Assembly: GCF_020177575.1 (NCBI RefSeq)
Contig: NZ_JAHTBK010000001.1
Span: forward strand, 868,001-932,000
Reading direction: 5' to 3'
Length of the DNA stretch: 64,000 nt
Source of the DNA: Hasllibacter sp. MH4015
Lineage (GTDB): Bacteria; Pseudomonadota; Alphaproteobacteria; Rhodobacterales; Rhodobacteraceae
Positions 1-9,113 of this stretch are shown in pieces. Position 1 is the stretch's first letter, and each line of letters starts with the position of its first letter. The notes under the pieces are model-generated. The model had not been told where the DNA came from, did no database searches, and was given only the letters and a program-made list of their open reading frames with translations. The translations under genes were made by a program, and so were the position numbers.

Positions 1-2193
1 AGTGGGGATATGATAGAGGCGGTTCGGCGCGCCGTCTTCGGTGGTGGCAATCAGGTAGGTGCCGTCACGGGAAAACCCCAGACGTCGGATCGTGTCGGGT
101 ATGCCACGGGCCAGGTGCGCCTCGTATCCGCCGGTCTCGCGATTGTAGAGCGCGATGCCGCCGGTATCGTCGGCGACGGCAATCCGCTGATTGTCCCAGG
201 AAAAGCGCGGCAGAAGCGCAAGCGTGCCATTGGGCGACCGCAATGTCGCGTCCTGCACCCAATGGGCGGTTTCCGCGGCCTCCCCCACGCCGGTCAGCGC
301 CAATGCCTCCTGCGCGCGGGCCAGTGCGGCGCGGAGCGTGTCGTTCTCGGCCTCCAGCTCCTCGATGCGGGTGCGCAGCGTCTCCATCTCGGTGGCGTTG
401 TCGTCGGAATTGGCGGACATTGTGTCGGCCTCAACCCGCAGGCGATCGCGCTCGGCCTCTGTCGCGGCCAGAACGTCTTCCAACGCGCTCAACTGCTCCT
501 GCAACGCCTCTGCATCGGTTTCGCCGGCCAGCGCCTGTTGCAATTGCTCCTCCAGTGACATCGCCCGCGCATTGGCGGACGCAAGGGCGGCCTCCGTCAC
601 CGTCAGGTCGGCTTCGATCTCGCGCAATTGGGCGGCTTGGGTCCGCGCCTCTTCCAATGCGCCGGTGGTCTGGGACAGGCGCAGCTCCAGCGCGCGGATC
701 TGTTCGGTGGCCGCGTCGCGGGCAGCTTCCAGCGCGCCGATGCGTTCGTCGTCCGCCACGCCCTCGGCGACCAGTTCCGCCGCGCGCGCCTCTGCCGCGT
801 TGCGTTCGGCCTGCGCGGCTTCCAGCGCGGCTTGGGTTTCGGCAAGGGTGGTCAGGTCCTCCTCCAACCCCGCGATACGGTCGGCGGCGGTATCGCGGGC
901 GGCGCGGGCAGCGTCCAGTTCGGCCATCGTGGCGGCCATGTCGCCGTCCATCTCCTCCAGTCGGGCAAGCTCCGCCTCGGCCGCATTCAGCTCGGCCTGC
1001 AAGCCTTCCAGCTCTGCCGTGGCGGCTTCGCGCGCGGCCTCGGCCTCCGCCAGACTGCTTTCCAGAAGGCTCATCCGCTCCATCATCGCGCCCATGTCGG
1101 GGGTGAGCCAAGGCGGCTGCGTGGCCCAGATCGCGCCGCCCGCGCCGGCGATCAGTAGTGCGCCGACCAGAAGGCCGGGGACAAAGCGGCTGCGGCCTCG
1201 CGCGGTTCCTTCCGCCGGTGCCGCCACGGCGGGTTGCACCAGCGTCGTTGGCGCATCGGCCAACGCGCTCAGCCATGCCGCCGCGTTTTCGGGGCGGTCG
1301 TCGGGGGCCATGCGCAGGGCGCGGTCGATCAGGGTCAGAAGGCGCGCATCGTGTTCCTCGTACCGCCCGGCGATGGGGACGTAGGGGTCGGGCTGACCGG
1401 TGGCCAGCGCGCTGGCGCGTTCGTCGGCGGCCACGGGCGCGGCACCGGTGATGACATGATGCAAGGTCGCGGCCAGCGCGTAGAGGTCCGAATGGGGACC
1501 CTGCGCCGCGCCGGTAACGTAGAATTCGTGGGGCGAATAGCCGTCGGTCACGACCCGGAACGTCCCCGCCATCCTCGACCGCGCCTGGGTTTCCGCCCGG
1601 GCCGCCCCGAAATCAATGAGCATCGGCATCCCGAAACGGTCGATGCGGATATTCTGGGGTTTGATATCGCGGTGCAGGACGCCCTGGCCGTGGACGTAGT
1701 CGAGTGCGCCTAGAAGATCGCGGGCCAGTTCCAGCACACGGGCGGGGGCAAGACCGGCGTCAGAGCCCACGATCTCCTCGTGCAGGTCGCGGCCATGGAT
1801 GAAATCCATCGCCATATAGGCGGTGCCGTTCTCCTCGAACAGCGTCTGGACATGGACCACGTTGGGATGGCGCAGGCGGGCCAGCATCCGCGCCTCGCGC
1901 AGGAATTGCGCGCGCGCCGTCTCGAAATGCTCGGACGTCCCGGCGGAGGTTGCGCTGACCGTGTGGGTCATCGCGGCGCGTTGGGCAAGGCCGAGGGGGA
2001 AGCATTCCTTTACCGCCACGTCGCGGCCCAGAGTATCGCCCGCAAGATAGGTGATCCCGAACCCGCCCGACGCGATCAGGCGTTTGATTTCGTATTGCCC
2101 GCCCAGAAGCGTCCAGCCCGCAGGAAGCTCTCCGGCGGGCAATTGGTGGGTCACGGCATCGGGACCACGGGGATTGGGCGTATCATTGGCCAT
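1..2193 (-). CDS. Transmembrane Ser/Thr protein kinase with coiled coil and WD40-like C-terminus (3' end outside window)
   Basis: Membrane-anchored Hanks-type kinase expected to phosphorylate cytoplasmic Ser/Thr residues in response to an extracytoplasmic signal. From the start at 2193 the order is: Gly-rich loop ASGGFGITY, the VAVKECFP lysine, HRDIKPQNIRID catalytic loop (about residue 175), DFGAA, one TM helix (about residues 335-357), a long Ala/Glu-rich coiled coil to about residue 630, then a region with FSRDGTYLIATTEDG-like and ALYNRETGG-like strands typical of WD40/beta-propeller repeats. The frame is open to base 1, so the end of the propeller is missing. It is a paralogue of the kinase at 2960-5236, closely similar in the kinase half and different in the sensor half. 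It is divergent from the phosphatase gene, with 103 bp between the starts. No strong Shine-Dalgarno is visible, so the exact start is moderately certain. Confidence 0.88.
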   Translation of the reverse strand, partial: MANDTPNPRGPDAVTHQLPAGELPAGWTLLGGQYEIKRLIASGGFGITYLAGDTLGRDVAVKECFPLGLAQRAAMTHTVSATSAGTSEHFETARAQFLREARMLARLRHPNVVHVQTLFEENGTAYMAMDFIHGRDLHEEIVGSDAGLAPARVLELARDLLGALDYVHGQGVLHRDIKPQNIRIDRFGMPMLIDFGAARAETQARSRMAGTFRVVTDGYSPHEFYVTGAAQGPHSDLYALAATLHHVITGAAPVAADERASALATGQPDPYVPIAGRYEEHDARLLTLIDRALRMAPDDRPENAAAWLSALADAPTTLVQPAVAAPAEGTARGRSRFVPGLLVGALLIAGAGGAIWATQPPWLTPDMGAMMERMSLLESSLAEAEAAREAATAELEGLQAELNAAEAELARLEEMDGDMAATMAELDAARAARDTAADRIAGLEEDLTTLAETQAALEAAQAERNAAEARAAELVAEGVADDERIGALEAARDAATEQIRALELRLSQTTGALEEARTQAAQLREIEADLTVTEAALASANARAMSLEEQLQQALAGETDAEALQEQLSALEDVLAATEAERDRLRVEADTMSANSDDNATEMETLRTRIEELEAENDTLRAALARAQEALALTGVGEAAETAHWVQDATLRSPNGTLALLPRFSWDNQRIAVADDTGGIALYNRETGGYEAHLARGIPDTIRRLGFSRDGTYLIATTEDGAPNRLYHIPT

Positions 2194-2296
2194 CTGGAGG
2201 GCATCCTTGCGCGGGTGCGCGTCCCTGTAAACGTATGTTTTTCCGGCCCCGCGCGAAGGCTTGTAATCGCGGCGCACATGGGACAGGTCAGGGTCC

Positions 2297-2947
2297 ATGA
2301 GCCTGAGCATACTCGACAAAGCCAAGGGGATCTGGGCCGTGGCCACGCGGCGCTATGACCAGCGGATCGACACGCCGCTGGGGCGGTTCCAGGGCCGTGT
2401 CTTCGCGCTCTTTCCCGACCATGGCTTCGTGCGCGGGCGCTGGCGGAACGAGGGGCAGATCGCCGACGGCCTCTACCGGTCCAACCATCCCCATCCCAGG
2501 GCGCTTGCGGCGTACAAGGCGCGGGGCATCGTGCAGGTTATCAGCCTGCGCCCGCCAGAAGGGCCGGTTCACGCCTTCGAGGCGGAGGCCTGCGCCGCGC
2601 TGGGGCTGGAATTGCGCAACGCTCCCCTGACCGCCCGGCAGGCCCCTTCGCGCGAGGCGTTGTTGAACGTGTTGGAGGTCTTCGACACGATCCGTCTGCC
2701 CGCGTTGATCCACTGCAAGTCGGGCGCGGATCGCACGGGGCTGGTCGCCGCGATGTGGCATATCCATGTGGAAGGGCAATCGCCCCACGAGGCCCGGCGC
2801 GAATTGTCGTTCCGGCACCTGCATATCAGCCTGTCGAAGACCGGTATCCTTGATCGACTGCTGGACGCCTATACCGCGCGATGGGACCTTGACCGGATGC
2901 CGCTGAGGGATTGGATCGAAACGGAATACGATCCGGAAAAGCTCTAG
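2297..2947 (+). CDS. Dual-specificity/tyrosine-type protein phosphatase
   Basis: A 216-residue cysteine phosphatase. The active-site loop HCKSGADRTG is complete, with Cys140 and Arg146 giving the CX5R signature; the upstream ISLRPPEGP segment is common in bacterial DSP-like phosphatases. No signal peptide or TM helix is seen, so it should be cytoplasmic. It lies between two Ser/Thr kinase genes: divergent from the first and convergent with the second (12-bp gap). This makes it a plausible partner that removes phosphate from their substrates. That pairing is inferred from position only. The substrate could instead be a small phosphorylated metabolite, since this fold also includes phosphoinositide-type and sugar phosphatases. 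Confidence 0.85.
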   Translation: MSLSILDKAKGIWAVATRRYDQRIDTPLGRFQGRVFALFPDHGFVRGRWRNEGQIADGLYRSNHPHPRALAAYKARGIVQVISLRPPEGPVHAFEAEACAALGLELRNAPLTARQAPSREALLNVLEVFDTIRLPALIHCKSGADRTGLVAAMWHIHVEGQSPHEARRELSFRHLHISLSKTGILDRLLDAYTARWDLDRMPLRDWIETEYDPEKL

Positions 2948-2959
2948 CCGACTGACGGA

Positions 2960-5236
2960 TCAGTTGAGCCAGGTTTCCACTTCCAGCGACGCGTCGCAGG
3001 CTGCGCCGTCGATGGTGCCGATCCATACGTCGATGCGGCCTTGGATCGCGGCCAGACCGGTCAGGTTCAGGAGCGGGAGCACCCCGCCATTCGAATTGTC
3101 ATCGAAATGCCAGACCGTATCTTGGGTGTTGACCAGAAGCGTGGTGTCGCAGTCGGACACGACCTGCAGCTCAAGGCGCCGGAATTGCTCCATCTCGCTC
3201 AATTGCAGCGTGAAGGTGGGCACCTCCTCCGCGAAACCCGATACGTTGAACGGCAGGTCGGGGCAGGCGGACAAGAGGGCGGAGCCGCTGGCCCGCGCGG
3301 TGAGCGTCTGAGCGGTGTAAATGTCGGTTCCGGTATAGGACAGCGTCTGCCCCGGCACGGCCCAGGTGGGGCATGCCCCGGCGGAGCCTGCGGCGGGCAA
3401 GGTGTTGGGGCCGGGATTGGGCACGGTGGCATTGGCCAGCATCAACTCGATCTCGGCGCGGGCGGCGCGCAGTTCCATGTTCAGCCGATCGGCCTCCTCC
3501 TCCGCCTCGCTCAGGTCTGCGGCCATCCGTTGCAGGTCGGCGCGCGCGCGGTCGACGTTGAGAAGCGCGGCATCGCGGGCGGCGACGGCGGCGGCGCGCG
3601 CGGCGTCGAGATCGGCGACATCGACACCTTCGCCCGATGCGATCTGTTCTTCCAACGCGGCCAGTTCGGCTTCCAGTTCGTCCGCGCGGGCAAGCGCCGC
3701 GTCGCGATCGGCAAGGACCGCGCTCATCTCCGGCGGGGTGTTGGCGCTGGCGGCTTCCTGCGCGGCGGCAAGCTGGTTTTGCAGCTCCGCCACCTGGTCC
3801 TCAAGATCGGTCAGGGCGCTGTCCGCCGTCTCTCGGTCGGTGATGGCCTGGTTGAGCTGATTGCGCAGAACGGTGGTTTCCGGGGCGTCGCCCTCTTCCG
3901 CGGCTGCCAGCTGCGCCGACAGGTCTGCAACGCGCTGTTCCAGTGACTGCGCCTCAGTCACGGCGGCATCGCGGAGGGTTTCGGCCTCCGACACCGAGGA
4001 TTCCAGATCCTCGATCATACCCGACATCGTGGCAAGTTCACCTTCAAGGAATGCGCGGGCTTCCTCTGCGGCGTCCAGTTGCCGCTGCATCTCGGGATCG
4101 GTCACGCCCGTCCCGCCGCCCGGCAGCAGGTCCAGCGCCACGGCCCCGCCCCCCAGAAGCGCCAGGGCCAGGCCCCCCACGGCAGCCCCTTTCCAGAAGC
4201 CGCCGGTTGAGGCCTCGGGCGCGGGGGCGGCGACGGGTGCGGGGGCCACGATCGCGGCGGCGGGCGGTGTTTCCACGATCCGTGTCGTGGCGTCGGGAAT
4301 GGCGGCGAACCATGCGGCGGCATCGGCCGGGCGATCCTTGAGCGGACGCGCCAGTGCGCGGTCGATCAGCCCCAAAAGGCGCGGATCATGGCCCGGGAAG
4401 CGGCCCGCCACCGGCTCATAGGGGTCTTCCTCACCGTTGGAGACCTTTTGCGCCCGTTCGTCTGCGGGTGCGGGCGCGGCCCCGGTGATGCAATGGTAAA
4501 GCGTGGCGGCCAGGGAATAGAGGTCGGAGGCCGGGCCCTGTTCGGTGCCGGCCACATAGAATTCGTTGGGCGAATAGCCGTCGGAGACGACGCGGAACGT
4601 GCCCGCCGCGCGGGACCGGTTCTTGGTTTCCTGCCGCGCTGCGCCGAAGTCGATGATGACGGGCGTATCAAGCGGGTCGATGCGGATGTTCGCGGGCTTG
4701 ATGTCCCGGTGCAGCAGGCGTTCCTTGCCGCGCTCGGGCGCATCGCGGTGCAGGTAGTCGAGCGCGCCCAGGCAAGTGCGCGTCAGCTCCATGATATAGG
4801 CCGGTGTCAGCTTCTCCGGCTCGTGATCGATGATGTGCTGAAGATCGCGCCCCTCGATATAGTCCATCGCCATGTAGGCGGTGCCGTTCTCCTCGAAGAG
4901 CGTCTGGACATGGACGATATTGGGATGGCGCAGCGCGGCGAGCGTGCGCGCCTCGCGCAGGAACAGGTTGCGCGCGGTCTCGAACGGTTCCGCGGTCGAG
5001 GCGCTGGCGGCGGAAACGGTGAAGTCGCCGGCGCGCAGGGCAAGGCCCGCGGGGAAGCATTCCTTGATCGCCACCTTGCGGTCTAGGTTGTCGCGCGCCT
5101 CATACGTGATGCCGAAGCCGCCTGCCGCGATCCGGCCTGTGACGCGGTACATGCCCGAAGACAGCTCCGCGCCCACCGGCAATTCCCCGGCGGGGCCGTC
5201 GGGCAGCATCTTGGTCTTGCTGGGATCGTCGCTCAT
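2960..5236 (-). CDS. Transmembrane Ser/Thr protein kinase with four-cysteine PPC-like sensor domain
   Basis: Predicted 758-residue receptor kinase. Kinase domain about residues 30-310: AAGGFGITY loop, Lys58 in VAIKECFP, His176-Arg177-Asp178 in [12 protein letters not shown], Asp196-Phe197-Gly198. A Pro/Ala-rich stretch leads to one TM helix (about 350-371), an Ala/Glu-rich coiled coil (about 380-600) and a C-terminal domain of about 135 residues (about 622-758). That last domain has four Cys (ACPTW, LLSACPD, VSDCDTT, AACDAS), a CDTTLLV core and a GRIDVWIGT motif. It matches the repeated domain of the secreted proteins at 9114, 10849 and 14367. By resemblance to pre-peptidase C-terminal (PPC) beta-sandwich domains I call it PPC-like. 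The start at 5236 is preferred because upstream residues do not look like protein; an alternative start lies at 5410. The ligand is unknown. Confidence 0.9.
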   Translation of the reverse strand: MSDDPSKTKMLPDGPAGELPVGAELSSGMYRVTGRIAAGGFGITYEARDNLDRKVAIKECFPAGLALRAGDFTVSAASASTAEPFETARNLFLREARTLAALRHPNIVHVQTLFEENGTAYMAMDYIEGRDLQHIIDHEPEKLTPAYIMELTRTCLGALDYLHRDAPERGKERLLHRDIKPANIRIDPLDTPVIIDFGAARQETKNRSRAAGTFRVVSDGYSPNEFYVAGTEQGPASDLYSLAATLYHCITGAAPAPADERAQKVSNGEEDPYEPVAGRFPGHDPRLLGLIDRALARPLKDRPADAAAWFAAIPDATTRIVETPPAAAIVAPAPVAAPAPEASTGGFWKGAAVGGLALALLGGGAVALDLLPGGGTGVTDPEMQRQLDAAEEARAFLEGELATMSGMIEDLESSVSEAETLRDAAVTEAQSLEQRVADLSAQLAAAEEGDAPETTVLRNQLNQAITDRETADSALTDLEDQVAELQNQLAAAQEAASANTPPEMSAVLADRDAALARADELEAELAALEEQIASGEGVDVADLDAARAAAVAARDAALLNVDRARADLQRMAADLSEAEEEADRLNMELRAARAEIELMLANATVPNPGPNTLPAAGSAGACPTWAVPGQTLSYTGTDIYTAQTLTARASGSALLSACPDLPFNVSGFAEEVPTFTLQLSEMEQFRRLELQVVSDCDTTLLVNTQDTVWHFDDNSNGGVLPLLNLTGLAAIQGRIDVWIGTIDGAACDASLEVETWLN

Positions 5237-5417
5237 CAGATCGGGACCATTTGCGGCGAAGGGGCAGGGCAGGTTCCGCCTGAATATGACGAATCCTGCC
5301 CAAATTTGTAAACGTCCGGTTTCCCTTACGCAAATGCCCCCTTTCCCTGTCAGCCGCGTGATCTCGGGCGCGGCGGACGCGGGGCGTTTGCGCCTGCATT
5401 TCCGGCCCATACCCCCC

Positions 5418-5446
5418 TTGCGCGCGGGTCATGCCACCCATAGAAG
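5418..5446 (+). promoter_or_regulatory. Candidate sigma70-type promoter of tig
   Basis: TTGCGC (5418-5423) and TAGAAG (5441-5446) are separated by 17 bp and lie about 60 bp before the tig start, in the 271-bp divergent gap between the kinase and tig. Read by eye; the match to consensus is partial. Confidence 0.4.
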
Positions 5447-5507
5447 GGCGCTTGATTTTCCATGCCGGACGAACCCGCGCCACTTGGGCGCCGCGAACGA
5501 GGTTAAT

Positions 5508-6833
5508 ATGCAGATCACCGAGACCCTGGCCGAGGGCCTGAAGCGCGAATACCAGATCACCATCACCGCAGACGCCCTTGAGGCGCGCGTGAACTCCAAG
5601 CTGGAAGAGGCGCAGCCCGAGGTGGAGATGAAGGGCTTCCGCAAGGGCAAGGTGCCCATGGCGCTCCTGAAAAAGCAGTTTGGCCCCCGGATCATGGGCG
5701 AGGCGATGCAGGAAAGCGTCGATGAGGCGATGCAGGGCCATCTTGATGAATCCGGCGATCGCCCCGCGATGCAGCCCGACGTCAAGATGACGAACGAGGA
5801 CTGGAAAGAGGGTGACGATATCGTCGTCTCCATGGCCTATGAAAAACTGCCCGAGATCCCGGACGTGGATTACAAGGCCCTGAAGCTGGAGAAGCTGGTC
5901 GTGGCCCCCGGCGACGACGAGGTGGACGAGGCGCTGAAGAACCTCGCCGAGAATGCCCAGAACTTCGACACCAAGAAGGGCAAGGCCGCCGATGGCGATC
6001 AGGTCGTGTTCGACTTCGTGGGCACCGTGGACGGCGAGGCGTTCGACGGCGGATCGGCTGAGGATTTCCCGCTTGTCCTCGGCTCCGGCCAGTTCATCCC
6101 GGGCTTCGAGGAGCAATTGGTCGGCGTGAAGGCCAAGGACGAAAAAGACGTCGAAGTGACCTTCCCCGAGGAATATCAAGCCGAGCATCTGGCCGGTAAG
6201 GCCGCCGTCTTCGCGTGCAAGATCAAGGAAGTGAAGAAGCCGGTCCCGGCCGAGGTCGATGACGAATTGGCCAAGAAATTCGGGGCCGAAGACCTGGACG
6301 CCCTGAAAGGCCAGATCGTCGAGCGCCTGAAGGCCGAATATGCCGGTGCATCGCGCGCGGTCATGAAGCGCGGCTTGCTGGACCAGCTGGACGAGGCCGT
6401 CACGTTCGATCTGCCCCCGTCGCTGGTGGAGGCGGAAGCCAAACAGATCGCCCATCAATTGTGGCACGAGGAAAACCCGGAGGTGGAAGGGCACGACCAC
6501 CCCGCGATCGAAGCCACTGACGAGCACAAGAAACTCGCGGAGCGCCGGGTGAAGCTCGGCCTTCTGCTGGCCGAGCTGGGTCAGAAGAACGACGTGCAGG
6601 TCTCTGACGCGGAGATGACGCAGGCGATCATGACCCAGGCGCGCCAATATCCCGGACAGGAACGCCAGTTCTTCGAGTTCATCCAGCAAAACCGGGACGC
6701 CCAACAGCAGGTCCGCGCGCCCTTGTTCGAAGACAAGGTCGTGGATTTCATCGCTGAAATGGCGGAAGTGAAGGAAAAAGAGGTCTCCAAGGACGAGTTG
6801 AAGGCCGCCGTGGATGCCCTCGACGAGGAATAG
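5508..6833 (+). CDS. tig: Trigger factor, ribosome-associated chaperone and peptidyl-prolyl isomerase
   Basis: A 441-residue chaperone that binds nascent chains at the ribosome exit tunnel. The ribosome-binding tail of the N-terminal domain is visible as GFRKGKVP (about residues 44-51), matching the family GFRxGKxP signature. The FKBP-like PPIase domain follows ([17 protein letters not shown] through [10 protein letters not shown], about residues 166-205), then the helical C-terminal chaperone domain with an acidic, Lys-rich end. Length is normal for the family. The ATG at 5508 follows a GAGG at about 8 bp; the open frame extends much further upstream but that part is antisense to the kinase. 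A strong hairpin terminator follows at 6861, so it is probably monocistronic. Confidence 0.97.
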   Translation: MQITETLAEGLKREYQITITADALEARVNSKLEEAQPEVEMKGFRKGKVPMALLKKQFGPRIMGEAMQESVDEAMQGHLDESGDRPAMQPDVKMTNEDWKEGDDIVVSMAYEKLPEIPDVDYKALKLEKLVVAPGDDEVDEALKNLAENAQNFDTKKGKAADGDQVVFDFVGTVDGEAFDGGSAEDFPLVLGSGQFIPGFEEQLVGVKAKDEKDVEVTFPEEYQAEHLAGKAAVFACKIKEVKKPVPAEVDDELAKKFGAEDLDALKGQIVERLKAEYAGASRAVMKRGLLDQLDEAVTFDLPPSLVEAEAKQIAHQLWHEENPEVEGHDHPAIEATDEHKKLAERRVKLGLLLAELGQKNDVQVSDAEMTQAIMTQARQYPGQERQFFEFIQQNRDAQQQVRAPLFEDKVVDFIAEMAEVKEKEVSKDELKAAVDALDEE

Positions 6834-6860
6834 GCGCCGCGTCATCGCCGCGACTGGTTC

Positions 6861-6897
6861 AAGCGCCGCCCGGGGGATCGGGCGGCGCTTTTCTTTT
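6861..6897 (+). terminator. Rho-independent terminator after tig
   Basis: Perfect 11-bp stem (6861-6871 pairs with 6880-6890, AAGCGCCGCCC) with an 8-nt loop, followed by TTCTTTT. Confidence 0.85.
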
Positions 6898-6922
6898 GCG
6901 CCTCGTCGTTGGAGGGTAGGGG

Positions 6923-7456
6923 ATGGTTGCCCGCACGATCATCCTTCGTCCGCTGCGCGACAGCGATGCCGAAATCCACGCGACTCTCCCCCATTCAGAG
7001 GAGATTGCGGGATCGTACGGCGCCGCACCGGGCAAGCGCGCGCCGCGGAACCTGACGCGGTCGAGGGCATGGTTGGGCTGGATGCGGTCCCGGCCCTTCG
7101 GCCGCATCATAGAGGTGGATGGGCGCCCCGTGGGCGAGGCCCGGCTGCACAGCGTCACGGAAGACGGGGAGGGTGCGCGGCTGGCCATTGGGTTGTTCTG
7201 GGAAAGCGACCTTGGCCAGGGGATCGGGAGGGCCGCGATTGCCCTTGTTCTCGATCACGGATTTGGCCCCATGGGCCTGCGCCGGATCGACCTGCGGGTG
7301 CTGGACTACAACGTCCGCGCGATCCGCTGTTACACGGCCTGTGGATTCGTTCAGACTGGCGTGGAACCGCGCGCCGTGCTGCGGGACGGACGCTGGTTTG
7401 ACGACCTGATCATGGAAATCGACGCAGATATGCATCACGCGCGGAAATCCCGATAA
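6923..7456 (+). CDS. GNAT-family N-acetyltransferase (RimJ/RimL-like)
   Basis: A 177-residue acetyl-CoA-dependent acetyltransferase. Visible signatures are the N-terminal ILRPLRDSDAE, the motif A region LGQGIGRAAIALVLDHGF (pyrophosphate-binding loop Q-G-I-G), and the motif B segment NVRAIRCYTACGFVQTG, typical of the RimJ/RimL branch that acetylates protein N-termini or small amines. GGAGGG lies just before the ATG. It stands alone between the tig terminator and a run of secreted-protein genes. The substrate cannot be told from sequence. Confidence 0.85.
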   Translation: MVARTIILRPLRDSDAEIHATLPHSEEIAGSYGAAPGKRAPRNLTRSRAWLGWMRSRPFGRIIEVDGRPVGEARLHSVTEDGEGARLAIGLFWESDLGQGIGRAAIALVLDHGFGPMGLRRIDLRVLDYNVRAIRCYTACGFVQTGVEPRAVLRDGRWFDDLIMEIDADMHHARKSR

Positions 7457-7620
7457 GCGATTGATTGCCAAGGGTTTGACCGCTTCCGTTATCCGATAAC
7501 AGACCCTGGCGGTTGAATAACAGGCGACGGCACGGCCATGCTCTGCCCATCGCCACTTTTCGGCATTCGACCCATTTGACTGATTTTAAAACCCATGACT
7601 TTACCCAAAGGCCCAAACCC

Positions 7621-8232
7621 ATGTTCAAACACGCCACATTTGCTGCCATTGGCCTGACAGCGGCGATCTCTGCCGCGCAGGCCGATACCCACGATCATCT
7701 TTATCCGTCGCCCCATGACACCCCCGCGTTCGAGCGGCTGGTCGAGATGTGCGCCCATTTCGGGATCACATGCGACCTTCCCGACGTGGCGGCGGAGGAT
7801 GATCTTCTGCATCCGTTCGATCTGTCCTCGCCCGAGGCGTTGGCCGACCTCGAGAAGCGCCTCGCCCTGATGGAACAGGATTGGGAGGAATATGCCGAAG
7901 TCTACGGCATCGCGCCCGATCTGCCGCCTGTCTGGGCGCCCGTGCGTCCCCACAATTACCCTGTGCCGCGCCATCTGTTCGGATGGGGCCCGTCGGACGT
8001 GACGCCCCATGTGGTGCCGCACCCCGATGCCTGGCCCCGCGCCCATGTCTGGCCGCGTCCGCGTGTGGAGATCCTGCCCCGCCTCGATCCCGCGCCGGGC
8101 TGGCCGCGCCACGGGTATCTCGACCTGACCAACCCGTTCCGCGCGCTCGACAATGCGCCGAACCTGCCGCGTCACCTGTTTCCCCGCGGGACGCTGCGCC
8201 ACGGTCACGTCTTCCCCTGGCCGTCGCTCTGA
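7621..8232 (+). CDS. Secreted His/Pro/Trp-rich protein of unknown function
   Basis: I do not recognise this 203-residue protein. A Sec signal peptide is clear (MFKHATFAAIGLTAAISAAQA, predicted cleavage before DTHDH), giving a periplasmic or secreted product. The N-terminal half is acidic and helical; the C-terminal half is rich in Pro, His, Trp and Arg, with PRHLF occurring twice and segments such as HVVPHPDAWPRAHVWP. Such His-rich low-complexity sequence can bind metals, but that is conjecture. The start is chosen because the signal peptide begins there; an upstream in-frame ATG at 7513 would add an unconvincing 36 residues. It is first in a row of four secreted-protein genes. Confidence 0.7.
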   Translation: MFKHATFAAIGLTAAISAAQADTHDHLYPSPHDTPAFERLVEMCAHFGITCDLPDVAAEDDLLHPFDLSSPEALADLEKRLALMEQDWEEYAEVYGIAPDLPPVWAPVRPHNYPVPRHLFGWGPSDVTPHVVPHPDAWPRAHVWPRPRVEILPRLDPAPGWPRHGYLDLTNPFRALDNAPNLPRHLFPRGTLRHGHVFPWPSL

Positions 8233-8338
8233 CGCCCTTGCCGTGCCCCGCCATATCGCGGTGGGGCAGGGTGCCATACCGCCCGCTTATCAAGACCCAA
8301 ACCCCTTTTATCCACCTTTATTTCGAGTAGTTGATCCC

Positions 8339-8869
8339 ATGAAAAAGTCCCTCTCCCTCCTGGCCCTCATGGCCGCCACGACCTTCGCCGCCCCGCTTGC
8401 CGCGCAGGACATGTCCGACTTCCTGAACCCCAGTGCGCTTGCCGCGCAGCTGGGTCTGACCTCCGGCAACCATGGCGCGATTGCCGCCGTACCGCGCAAC
8501 ACCCTGCGCCTGCCCAACGGGTACGCCGTGGGCCAGGCCCCGCGGGTGATCGTGCACGGTGACGTGGAGATCGCGCGTCTTGACCCGGTGATCCCGTCGC
8601 TGGCCCCCCGCGTCTCCGTCGTGCCGGTTCCGCGTGCGTTGAGCGCCGTTACACCGCTGAATGCCGTGCCGGAGACAACAGGTGTTGCCCCGCGCATCGC
8701 GGCGGAGCTTGCGCCCATGGAAGAGGTGCTGGACGATGTCGCCCGCGCCGCGCCTGCCGGTGCCAATACCGCCATCATCTCCACCGAGGCCGGCACGGTC
8801 GTCGCCCACGGCCAGGGCACGACGACCAGCGCGCGCCCGACGCTTTGGCAGCGCATCTTCGGTCTTTGA
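8339..8869 (+). CDS. Secreted protein of unknown function
   Basis: I do not recognise this 176-residue protein. It begins with a textbook signal peptide (MKKSLSLLALMAATTFAAPLAAQ, cleavage after AAQ or nearby). The mature part is Ala/Pro/Val-rich with no cysteine motif and no TM helix, ending in TLWQRIFGL. The upstream sequence has the same C/A-rich character (GACCCAAACCCC) as that before the 7621 gene, hinting that the two are similar in regulation or origin. A strong terminator follows at 8891. Function unknown. Confidence 0.7.
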   Translation: MKKSLSLLALMAATTFAAPLAAQDMSDFLNPSALAAQLGLTSGNHGAIAAVPRNTLRLPNGYAVGQAPRVIVHGDVEIARLDPVIPSLAPRVSVVPVPRALSAVTPLNAVPETTGVAPRIAAELAPMEEVLDDVARAAPAGANTAIISTEAGTVVAHGQGTTTSARPTLWQRIFGL

Positions 8870-8890
8870 TCCACCGATACGGCCCCGTGG

Positions 8891-8929
8891 CACCCCCGGT
8901 TTCGCGTCGGGGGTGTCTTCCGCTTTTTT
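8891..8929 (+). terminator. Rho-independent terminator
   Basis: CACCCCCG (8891-8898) pairs with CGGGGGTG (8908-8915) over a 9-nt loop; TCTTCCGCTTTTTT follows. Confidence 0.75.
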
Positions 8930-9113
8930 GGTCCGCGGCCAAAGAAGTTTTTGCGGATTCGGGGGACTTCGCTATCGTTCCGGTTGCATAACGAAGGTCA
9001 GGGTTTCCGTAGTTTGGGCTGTGGACGATCGCCCGTAACGTGACCTCACGCGTCTTATTAAGTGCATTCGGGCTTCCCTTCGCCCGGTGCCAAACAGGAA
9101 GGACTATCCAAAA

